A stretch of DNA of 64,000 nt from Devosia sp. FJ2-5-3 (GTDB lineage Bacteria > Pseudomonadota > Alphaproteobacteria > Rhizobiales > Devosiaceae). The first letter of the stretch is position 1. Each line of letters begins with the position of its first letter. Below the pieces are notes generated by a model. It was not told where the DNA came from. It made no database searches and worked only from the letters and a program-made list of their open reading frames with translations. Shown piece by piece: positions 8,783-15,698 of the stretch. The translations under genes were made by a program, and so were the position numbers. The stretch lies in NCBI RefSeq assembly GCF_029201545.1, contig NZ_CP104007.1, positions 2,266,501 to 2,330,500 of the forward strand, in the 5' to 3' direction.

Positions 8783-9033
8783 ATGGGATCCTACCACTTC
8801 ATCAAAATTTTTGGCGACGGCACTTCCAGGCCGCCCAAGCTTTGGTTTACCCGCTGCGCGTCACTGAAGAACTGTCAAAATGGGATGAGAAGGGCCAGCG
8901 GAAACGGGCTTGGTTCCGACCCAAAAGAGCTGCCGGTGCGGTATATGAGCCCGACCTGCGAAGGTTTTTACTGGAACTTCGCGAAGACGCTCTGATGCTC
9001 TTCGGGGAATGCTCGGCCCAACACGACGTGTGA
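8783..9033 (+). pseudogene. NUDIX hydrolase remnant (frameshifted, N-terminus missing)
   Basis: Two frames together resemble the C-terminal half of a diphosphoinositol-polyphosphate-type NUDIX hydrolase. Frame one from 8783 gives GSYHFIKIFGDGTSRPPK. A second frame, joining near 8830-8842, gives LVYPLRVTEELSKWDEKGQR, KRAWFRPKRAAGAV and EPDLRRFLLEL. This is the usual order of a beta strand, an aromatic-rich (W-x-E-KGQR) strand and the WF-P-AA helix. No Nudix box is present upstream, and the halves are in different frames. I call it a dead gene fragment. Confidence 0.55.
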
Positions 9034-9207
9034 AACGGTCATGCTCATGGGCGGCAGGCCGCTGACCACAAACCAACTGTGACCTAGCGACCGGTCATTG
9101 TCGCTGGCCTTGACACAATCCGGGAATGCGGGACTTCGTGGTGACGGCATTCTGGTCAAAAGTCACACAGATCGGATCTGTTGTCACCGGCAGGTTCCGC
9201 TAGGCAG

Positions 9208-9741
9208 CTAGGACAGTCGTGGAAGTTGTCGCCTCGTGGACCGGCGGCGGCAACGCGTTTTCACATCCTCCTCGTATGCCTGAACCTTTTCGCGTTCCAA
9301 GTTCTTTAGTAGCGCTGCCAGGATATAATTGCCGTCACTAAAGGCGCGCTCTTCGATATCGGCGAAATACTTTTCCGAAACCTCTGCGATCATTTCCCGA
9401 CACCGGTGGGCGACGGAGGCGCCCAGCTCAGTTATGGCAAGCACGTTTTCACGTCGATCGTGCGTGTCTTGGGAACGTTCCACGAAACCCAATGCCACAA
9501 GCCGATCGAGCTGAGGCACAACCGATGCGGCCGACACTCTCAGCGAGCGGACCAAAGTCTGTTGCATCACCGTCTTGCTGCGCTCAAGCCGGAAAAGGGG
9601 TTCGAGCATCGCCAATGTCAGACCCGACGGTTTGAAAACCTTCTCCAGTTCGAGTCGGTAGAGACGCGCCGTTACCAGCATCGTCTCAGCGAAGGCGCCA
9701 CGCGGAGTGTATGTGCTGACATACTTCAAGGGCTTAGACAT
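9208..9741 (-). CDS. MarR-family transcriptional regulator
   Basis: A 177-aa winged-helix regulator. The core fits MarR proteins: TLAMLEPLFRLERSKTVMQQTLVRSLRVSAASVVPQLDRLVALGFVERS is a helix-turn-helix with recognition helix. A wing with DRRENVLAITELG, matching the DxRxxxxxLT pattern of the family, follows. The C-terminus is an amphipathic dimerisation helix and a basic tail. ATG 9741 is preferred over an upstream TTG at 9753. Two perfect 13-bp palindromes lie 76 bp upstream and are a likely autoregulatory operator. No intact divergent target gene is present, so it may be an orphan regulator. Confidence 0.85.
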   Translation of the reverse strand: MSKPLKYVSTYTPRGAFAETMLVTARLYRLELEKVFKPSGLTLAMLEPLFRLERSKTVMQQTLVRSLRVSAASVVPQLDRLVALGFVERSQDTHDRRENVLAITELGASVAHRCREMIAEVSEKYFADIEERAFSDGNYILAALLKNLEREKVQAYEEDVKTRCRRRSTRRQLPRLS

Positions 9742-9816
9742 CAATTTTACCAATGGGCCGGTATGAATGGGGCGACGCCGCCAGTAACCCGATAAAGCGC
9801 GATGATGCTTTGACTG

Positions 9817-9845
9817 CCTAATGCTTAGGTTACCTAAACGTTAGG
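9817..9845. promoter_or_regulatory. Double palindromic operator upstream of marR gene
   Basis: Two copies of CCTAA-N3-TTAGG (spacers TGC and ACG) are separated by TTA. Each copy is a perfect 5+5 inverted repeat, and the whole 29-bp block is itself nearly palindromic. MarR dimers bind such short AT-containing palindromes, and the block is 76 bp from the marR start, so autoregulation is likely. Confidence 0.7.
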
Positions 9846-10077
9846 CCGCTCGCCTATCAGGCGGTCAGACGATGGGATGTTCGCCATGGATTTTTTCTCG
9901 CGACGACGGGGATGACAGGTGCGGCCGACGCGAAGACGAATTCTCCATCCGATACGGCGTCTGGACACCGAGTTACGCATCCCCCTGGTGATCGATCACC
10001 CCGTCAATGTGATCGGACGAACTGCAACTGAAACATGCAAATGAGCCTTGTCGGAGTCTGCAACCTGGCGGGTGATC
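9846..10077. other. Intergenic, possible relics only
   Basis: No intact gene. One short frame around 9940-10003 translates as EDEFSIRYGVWTPSYASPW before a stop. This faintly recalls the N-terminus of LLM-class flavin oxidoreductases (RxGVWxP), a common kind of MarR target. The match is too short to call. Confidence 0.3.
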
Positions 10078-10500
10078 ATGCGAAAGAATGTGCTCATTGT
10101 CGAAGACGATCCCTTACTTCAGCTGTTCCTCAGCGAACAGCTCGAGACCCTGGGCTGGAAGACCATTTTGGCGCCGTCAACGCTGGCCGCCATGAAAGAA
10201 ATCCGCGACTATTGAGACAGGATTGCCGCGATAGTGACCGACGTGGAAATGCCGGGGACCCGAGACGGTATCACTCTCGCCCGGCAAGTTCGCTATGGGT
10301 GGCCGGAAATCGGCGTCGTGGTCATTTCAGGAGCCAAGCGTCCGAAGCCGGATGACTTACCTGCAGGGGTGTCATTTTACAGCAAGCCGCTCAATGTCGA
10401 GAAACTGCTGACTGTGGTCGATGACGCCATACGGCAGGCGGGAAGAAACCAAGATCCGCGGTCATTTGCTGACCTCCAGAATGGTTACGCAGCGCCGTGA
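10078..10500 (+). pseudogene. Single-domain response regulator interrupted by in-frame TGA
   Basis: From ATG 10078 the frame encodes the start of a CheY-like receiver (VLIVEDDPLLQLFL, with the acidic pair). It stops at TGA 10213-10215, codon 46. The same frame continues without a break to 10500 and supplies the rest of the receiver: VTDVEMPG with the phospho-acceptor Asp, VVVISGAK with the switch Ser, and FYSKPL with the conserved Lys. The context IRDY-stop-DRIAAIV suggests a Trp codon TGG mutated to TGA. Restoring one base would give a 140-aa receiver. A GTG at 10234 could restart translation but would lack the N-terminal acids. Confidence 0.8.
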
Positions 10501-10548
10501 AGCTGGTCACCCCGGCCCAACCGGTTGTTTTGCGACTAGATGGAGCCG

Positions 10549-10872
10549 CTAAGGCGGCTCTACGAACGTCTGGCCTTCTGCCGCCTCCTGCAACGGGCGT
10601 CCCAAAGCATAAAGTCTACTCACGGTTCGGGCCCATTTGCAGTCATCGTCAATAACCAAGAGGACGCTCGTTCGGCAAAAGCCGTCAGGAAGAGAGGGGT
10701 GGCCCGTGACCATCCCCACAAGTCGACAGATGCCGCCGATGGATTGTTCGACCATCCAAGCGTCAAGCAGCGGCGCTGTCGCCATGTCGGCAGCCGTCGG
10801 CGATGCACCTGCCTGAATGCGCCGCGCCGCCTCAAGTCCGGCAAGGATGGTCTCTCTGCTCAAGATTACCAT
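10549..10872 (-). CDS. 107-aa unknown protein, third gene of AAA/M41 operon
   Basis: A 107-aa protein I do not recognise with confidence. Its start overlaps the stop of the preceding 70-aa gene by 7 bases (ATGGTAA), so it is translationally coupled. Features seen: a helical N-terminus (SRETILAGLEAARRIQAG), a hydrophobic central part (GGICRLVGMVTGHP) and a strand-like VLLVIDDDCKWAR. No enzyme motif is evident. Its constant coupling suggests it works with the upstream AAA/M41 protein. Confidence 0.65.
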   Translation of the reverse strand: MVILSRETILAGLEAARRIQAGASPTAADMATAPLLDAWMVEQSIGGICRLVGMVTGHPSLPDGFCRTSVLLVIDDDCKWARTVSRLYALGRPLQEAAEGQTFVEPP

Positions 10873-11078
10873 GTGGAATACCCGCGATGACGAACATCGT
10901 GGTCGCGCTTTAGAACCTCGAACTGACGCCGGCGCTGTACCATTGAGGTCAACTCACGGATCACCGCGCCCGGATCCAGTCCGAGGTCTCTCTCGAGTCC
11001 GTGGGCGGCATCCATCAGGTCGAGCGTCGATTCTTTGATTTCGCCAGCAGCCAGTTGATGATGAAGGGGCTCCATCAT
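10866..11078 (-). CDS. 70-aa helical protein, second gene of AAA/M41 operon
   Basis: A 70-aa protein predicted to be mainly helical, rich in Leu, Glu and Arg (for example LVQ-free helices around LDLMDAAHGLERDLGL and TSMVQRRRQFEVLKRD). Its ATG lies inside the ATGA overlap with the stop of the AAA/M41 gene, and a second ATG follows directly. No known domain is recognised. Its size and coupling are compatible with an adaptor or regulator of the protease, which is inference. Confidence 0.65.
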   Translation of the reverse strand: MMEPLHHQLAAGEIKESTLDLMDAAHGLERDLGLDPGAVIRELTSMVQRRRQFEVLKRDHDVRHRGYSTW

Positions 11079-13099
11079 TGTGCAGCCTCCGTCACATCGC
11101 ACTCCGACATTATCAGGTCGATATCTGCTTCTGACAGACATCCCGCCTCTTCAAGCCGGGACGCAATGGCTTCGAGCAAAGTGGCGCGGGTCCGAAGAAT
11201 TTCGATGGCGCGAGCCTCGGCATCATCGAGACGCTCTTTGACCGCCACCATCAGACCCGGGAGCTGCAGGACGTTGTGAGACAGGTCCGGGGGTAGATAC
11301 AAGTTTCGCAACTTGCCATTGCCGGAAGCCTCAACCATCCGCGCCAAATTGGTGGCGTGGAACAGATCCGACCCTTCCCCAACGCCAGAACCGACGGCTA
11401 CGTCTCCAAGAACCAGAGTCTCGGCGGCCCTGCCCGCCAGCATCAAGCAGATGAGGTCGGAGACTTTGTCGAGGGAAATGGAGAGATCCAGCGTGTCGGC
11501 GAATTCCGTCACGCCGCCGCTATCGTCAATCGAGACTCCAAGAAAGCGGCTGGTCTCCAGTACCCTTCCGACGATGGTGTGACCGGCCTCGTGGATTGCA
11601 ACCCGGTGGCGCGCTTCGACACTCATCTGCCGGCGACCGACCCGAATTTGGTGAAGGATATCGCTAACTCCCAATGGACGGCGTGCACGACGTGCAACGG
11701 CTTTTGCTCTTTTGACGTAGCTTTCAACATCGGCGCCGGTCTGGCCCGTGGCAGCCAGCGCTGCCGGCATCAAGTCAACATCTTGCAGCGCGTCGCGGCC
11801 GATGTGGTGGCGAAAAATCATCGCCAGGTCTTTGGCACTCGGCTTTTCAAGGGTAATCGTGCGGTCCAGGCGCCCTGCCCGACGAACTGCCGCGTCGATC
11901 TTCTCTGGGTGGTTGCTGGTCGCGATGATCACTACGCCCTTGTTGTTTGCGACGCCGCTCATGCATTCCAGGAGGCAGTTCACGATCTGCAGCCAATACT
12001 CGGTATACTCGCCGGAGACGGTGGACCGATCACTAATGCCGTCGCATTCGTCGATAAGCATGATGCAGGGCGCACTGCGGCGGGCTTGGCCGAACACGTC
12101 GCGTATCGCCTGGAGGGTTCCGCTCAGGTAACTGGCCGCGTTCCATTCTGCCACCGACGTTGCGATCAAAGGCACACCGGCCGTCTTGGCGATTGCCACG
12201 GCAAAACTGGTTTTGCCCAGGCCTGGCGCACCCGCCAACAGCAACCCGGTATTGTCGACGTCATCCCATTCGATTTCGCCGCGCTTGTAGTCTCCCAGAT
12301 CGGAGACGAGATCGAGGGCCCAGGCCATGGCGTCACCGTACCCATGAAGATCCTTAAGCTCAGGACCGTCGGCAGCAAAACTGGCCTTCTCATCGATAAT
12401 CTTGCTCAAGCGGCGAAGGCATTCTTCCGGGTTAAGACCCACGCGAATTGCAAGCGATAGGTCGCCGAGATCGGCGTTTCGGATCACCTGCGGATCGATT
12501 GGTCCAGCTATCGGAGCGCCAGCACACGCCTCGATGACCAGACCGATTGACCATCCGTCGATAGCAGGTATCGAGAGCTTGTACTCCGCCGTACGCTGTA
12601 GGCTAATCGGCAGCTGGCGCTTCACGTCAGGGGCCACGCCTGCCGTAAGCTTGCGCCGATTGAGCGATGCGATGACATCCGCGTTGCCCCGTTCAGGGGT
12701 ATGGCCGCGCTCAGAGCCGTCTCTGGAGACCACATGTGAGCCGCGGTTGCCGCTGGTGGCGCAGTCCTCAAAGACCGTAGCCACCAGCGGGACCATTTCG
12801 GCGGTATGCGTTTCAATCGTGAGAATGGGAGCCTCACGACGGAGCCGAGCCGCCAAGCCCGGTTCCGATGCGACGGCCTTGGCCAAAAGCACGGCCGCCA
12901 TCACCAGATCCACACGCAGGTGCGGGCCGTCGTCGTCAACCTGATCGATGCCGCCCAGCAACTCCGACAACGGATCGACCGGAACAACGGATTTGAGCAT
13001 GGATCTGGTTTTGACTTGTTCAGCTTTTGCCAGCTGATCGATGTATGCGCGGGCCAACAGGTCCGCATCTTGCCCAGCGATGGGCGCAAGGTCGTTCAT
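11075..13099 (-). CDS. Soluble FtsH-like AAA ATPase with M41 zinc protease domain
   Basis: A 674-aa ATP-dependent metalloprotease-like protein. Residues 1-280 are an unassigned, largely helical N-terminal region. Residues about 285-420 are an AAA module with Walker A GAPGLGKTS (290-298), Walker B IMLIDECDG (346-354) and an arginine-finger region RRAGRLDR (406-413). Residues about 495-650 match the M41 peptidase with HEAGH (503-507) and a downstream Asp in GEGSDLFHATNLAR as the probable third zinc ligand. FtsH has two N-terminal membrane spans; I see none, so this one should be cytosolic. ATG 13099 is preceded by GAGGA. It heads a coupled three-gene operon and has a perfect SOS box about 80 bp upstream. 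Confidence 0.88.
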   Translation of the reverse strand: MNDLAPIAGQDADLLARAYIDQLAKAEQVKTRSMLKSVVPVDPLSELLGGIDQVDDDGPHLRVDLVMAAVLLAKAVASEPGLAARLRREAPILTIETHTAEMVPLVATVFEDCATSGNRGSHVVSRDGSERGHTPERGNADVIASLNRRKLTAGVAPDVKRQLPISLQRTAEYKLSIPAIDGWSIGLVIEACAGAPIAGPIDPQVIRNADLGDLSLAIRVGLNPEECLRRLSKIIDEKASFAADGPELKDLHGYGDAMAWALDLVSDLGDYKRGEIEWDDVDNTGLLLAGAPGLGKTSFAVAIAKTAGVPLIATSVAEWNAASYLSGTLQAIRDVFGQARRSAPCIMLIDECDGISDRSTVSGEYTEYWLQIVNCLLECMSGVANNKGVVIIATSNHPEKIDAAVRRAGRLDRTITLEKPSAKDLAMIFRHHIGRDALQDVDLMPAALAATGQTGADVESYVKRAKAVARRARRPLGVSDILHQIRVGRRQMSVEARHRVAIHEAGHTIVGRVLETSRFLGVSIDDSGGVTEFADTLDLSISLDKVSDLICLMLAGRAAETLVLGDVAVGSGVGEGSDLFHATNLARMVEASGNGKLRNLYLPPDLSHNVLQLPGLMVAVKERLDDAEARAIEILRTRATLLEAIASRLEEAGCLSEADIDLIMSECDVTEAAQ

Positions 13100-13115
13100 G
13101 GCGTGTCCTCGGAAG

Positions 13116-13135
13116 ATGCCCCGGAATTGGGGCAT
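13116..13135 (-). repeat. Perfect 7-bp inverted repeat in leader of AAA/M41 gene
   Basis: ATGCCCC, six bases, GGGGCAT. It lies between the SOS box and the ribosome binding site of the AAA/M41 gene, 16 bases before the ATG. It could be a leader hairpin that hinders translation or a second operator. Confidence 0.45.
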
Positions 13136-13179
13136 TTGATCAAAGGTCACGCACTGCCTACGTGAGCTGCGTCATAAAA

Positions 13180-13194
13180 GAACAAACAAAGAAC
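13180..13194 (-). promoter_or_regulatory. LexA (SOS) box of AAA/M41 operon
   Basis: GAACAAACAAAGAAC on the plus strand, that is GAAC-N7-GAAC, reads GTTC-N7-GTTC in the direction of the AAA/M41 gene. It is a perfect match to the alphaproteobacterial LexA box, 80 bp upstream of ATG 13099. It is the only perfect match I noticed in intergenic DNA besides the dnaE2 box. It could also affect the divergent gene at 13502, but that is 307 bp away. Confidence 0.82.
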
Positions 13195-13501
13195 AAGTGT
13201 CAACCCCGAAGTCGACCTACTATGCTTGCACTCCCTTGGCTCTGGGCGCGCACGAGCAAGTTCAGCCCGCTAATACAGCGTCTGCAGCAGCTAGTCCGCT
13301 GTCTCGCGATCGGTGGACCGTGGGCATGGACGGTGAAACTGGCGTAGGCGCCATCCGGTAACGGCAGGCACAGGATCGATTACACGCCCGTGGATAACGT
13401 CGATGCGGATCAAGCTGGCGGCGACCAAGCCGTCGGCATTGCCAAGACTTGATGTTCGATACGACCCGGACGACACTCCATGCAAAGGCGAAGGAGCGAC
13501 G
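13195..13501. other. Divergent intergenic region
   Basis: No gene supported. The frame of the GIY-YIG gene is open back to 13403 but without a ribosome binding site there; AAGGAG just before ATG 13502 decides the start. Confidence 0.4.
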
Positions 13502-14620
13502 ATGGTCAAGATCAATGCCGACTGGTGGGAGCACCTGGCGCCAAAGCCGATGCATCGTCGTCTGCGCGAGGTCGAAGCACTGCTGCAGGAGTGGTGCAGA
13601 ACTCCATATGGTACCCATTGGCTCGGCAGTGCAATGCGAGAGCATGGCGTGATCAGGGTGAAACCTGGCCAAGATATCCCCGTGGTGCAAATCATCTCTT
13701 TGGGCGACCAGCCCATGTACATCGTACCGCAACAAAAGGCGCGCATCGGCCATCGCGCTGTCGGACCGGATCAGTTCGGATCCGGGAAGATGTTGGAAGA
13801 GAACGAAATAGCTATTGAGCCGACCATACAGGTCGACGTCGTTACCGATCCTGCGCAACTCGCAGCTACACGGCGATTTGACCCGTCGCCGAACGTCGCG
13901 GGACTCAAGACCCCCTCCCTGCTCTTCTCCGCGCCCGCAAGGATGTTGCTGGCACCCCAGACCTGGGTGAAGAAGTCCTACGTCCTCTATGAGCACATTT
14001 TCGGGAACGGCTCGTCCTACCCCATCGACGGATATTTTTATGTCGGCGTGACAACTCGAAGCTGGCAGAAACGATGGACCGAGCACAGACGACATATCGA
14101 GACAGGCAGCCCATTGCTGTTCCACCGTAAGTTCCGCGAGGAGCAAGAAGCCGGGCGCATCACCTACGTCCACCATAAGGTCATGGGCATCACCGACGAT
14201 GTCGAAGTCTTGTACAATACCGAGGAGTACCTCGTTCAGGCGCATTGGCACGACCAGCGTCGGCTCAACATGATCCCTGGCGGCAAATCAGGTCTGAAGT
14301 ACCTACGTGAGCATGGGTTGCTGGCGCCCCGCATCATACCAACACCCGACGAGCGCGACGGCCTGCTTGAAAAATGGCTCCGCGACAATCCCCGACGCGG
14401 CCTTCCTGCTCCGTGGGTATCTGAGAAATGGAAGGACGACGAATGGGCCGTAGCGCAGATTTGCGGTCGCGACGGTCGTCTCTCGGTGGATCAGGTGCGG
14501 AGTATTCGTCACCTGGCCGAGGATCATGGCGCCGATGTCATCGCCGAGCGGATTGGCGCCCTAAACAAGGAACAGGTGCAGCGAGTTATCGACGGCGAAA
14601 CCTACACCCGAGTGACTTGA
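13502..14620 (+). CDS. GIY-YIG nuclease-like domain protein
   Basis: A 372-aa protein. Residues about 158-262 match the GIY-YIG fold. YVLYEHI stands for the GIY strand and GYFYVGVTT for the YIG strand. The arginine helix is present as QKRWTEHRRH, a Glu helix as YNTEEYLVQAH (E241/E242), and an Asn in RLNMIPGG. These are the residues expected for metal-dependent DNA cutting. Residues 1-157 and the C-terminal 110 residues are unassigned; the C-terminus ends in a small helical segment. ATG 13502 has AAGGAG about 7 bases upstream. It stands between the SOS-controlled AAA/M41 operon and the Thoeris locus. It could be a restriction-like defence gene, a mobile-element nuclease or a repair nuclease. 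Confidence 0.7.
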   Translation: MVKINADWWEHLAPKPMHRRLREVEALLQEWCRTPYGTHWLGSAMREHGVIRVKPGQDIPVVQIISLGDQPMYIVPQQKARIGHRAVGPDQFGSGKMLEENEIAIEPTIQVDVVTDPAQLAATRRFDPSPNVAGLKTPSLLFSAPARMLLAPQTWVKKSYVLYEHIFGNGSSYPIDGYFYVGVTTRSWQKRWTEHRRHIETGSPLLFHRKFREEQEAGRITYVHHKVMGITDDVEVLYNTEEYLVQAHWHDQRRLNMIPGGKSGLKYLREHGLLAPRIIPTPDERDGLLEKWLRDNPRRGLPAPWVSEKWKDDEWAVAQICGRDGRLSVDQVRSIRHLAEDHGADVIAERIGALNKEQVQRVIDGETYTRVT

Positions 14621-14652
14621 TGTAGCCGCCCTACCCGTTAGCAGGCATATCG

Positions 14653-14889
14653 CTACCCGGTGAAGGCCAGGCCTCGATCAGTCATCCAGGAGGTCAATTC
14701 ATTGTCTATGTACTGGATCTTGTCCTGCATTTGCGGGTCGGCCGCCGGCGCGTGATTGCGCAACCAAGACCTGCAGGCAAAGAGCATGGTGGAGACTGTG
14801 GCGGTTTGATCGAACGCATCCAGGCCCGGACCGACTACGTCGAGCTGTTCACGCCATCGGATGATGGCGGTCGAATGGTCTTGGGGCAT
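14653..14889 (-). CDS. Small hypothetical protein (78 aa)
   Basis: A 78-aa frame on the opposite strand to the GIY-YIG gene, with GAGA about 10 bases before ATG 14889. It is predicted helical (W, L and D/E rich) without a recognised motif. It lies between GIY-YIG and the thsB-like gene. I cannot exclude a chance ORF. Confidence 0.4.
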   Translation of the reverse strand: MPQDHSTAIIRWREQLDVVGPGLDAFDQTATVSTMLFACRSWLRNHAPAADPQMQDKIQYIDNELTSWMTDRGLAFTG

Positions 14890-14966
14890 AGGCTGTCTCG
14901 CGCGGAATCGATGACGCCAACCTACAGGAGACAGAGGTGCATGCCTGCATTAAAGGACAGAGTGTT

Positions 14967-15569
14967 TCAACGCCCTGCCAGCCCTGCCGCGGTTTCGATC
15001 CAGCCGCCAATATTCTGACGCCCGTTCTGTTGGACGAAGTCATAAGCCAAGCAATGGCTGGACAATACGACAACGGTGTTGGAGGTCGGCGGTGAGAACC
15101 AAAGCACGTTTGGTGGAATGGCGAGCTGATAGTCAGCATACTTCTGCCAAGAGCCGTCCACCTTTTCACATAGGTAGATCTGTCCGTCTGATTTGTAGAC
15201 GCCCATGAAATCGAGAGGGTCCGGGCCTTTCGATGAGGTCTCTCCGTTGCGGTTCTTCACGCCATGGATGAAAACGGTCAAAAGGCCACTGCCTTTGACG
15301 ATGCTCCTGGCGATCTCGTAACGAACCCAGCGTCGCGCATAGGTCCCCGCACCCGCGAGCACACAGGTTACCGAAGTTCCTTCCAGCCCCTCGCGGAGGA
15401 AGCGCTTCAACGCATCGGGACTTTCCCTTCGCGAGGCTTCGAAAACACTTGAATCGAAAAAGCCGACCGATTGACTCGTGCCCGGGTTCCCCACCCAGGA
15501 ATTCCTCACGTTCCATGCACGCCACACGTCCGGATTATAGTGATACGAAAAGAATGTGTGACGCGCCAT
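14967..15569 (-). CDS. thsB: ThsB-type TIR-like protein (MTH538/DUF1863 class)
   Basis: A 200-aa protein of the TIR-like class used in Thoeris anti-phage systems. In these, ThsB senses infection and makes a cyclic ADP-ribose isomer that activates ThsA. Evidence: the opening HTFFSYHYNPDVWRAWNVRN (beta strand A plus the family's FSYHY), FFDSSVFEASRR, a strand VTCVLAGAGTYARRWVRYEI with the TIR helix carrying Glu, then LTVFIHGVKN and a C-terminal AYDFVQQNGRQNIGGWIETA. It is divergent from thsA (130 bp apart) and full length for the family. A second, broken copy of the same class lies at 17700-18163. The assignment rests on fold features and neighbourhood. Confidence 0.82.
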   Translation of the reverse strand: MARHTFFSYHYNPDVWRAWNVRNSWVGNPGTSQSVGFFDSSVFEASRRESPDALKRFLREGLEGTSVTCVLAGAGTYARRWVRYEIARSIVKGSGLLTVFIHGVKNRNGETSSKGPDPLDFMGVYKSDGQIYLCEKVDGSWQKYADYQLAIPPNVLWFSPPTSNTVVVLSSHCLAYDFVQQNGRQNIGGWIETAAGLAGR

Positions 15570-15698
15570 GCAATCCTCAAAGTCAAAATTGGCTAAGCAA
15601 ATAAAACCGGTAGGAGCTTGCCGGCTCGTTGACGAAATCCTTGATGGTATTCACGATTTACCCAAACAATCCTTCCACCGATTCTTTGGTTTTCGACA

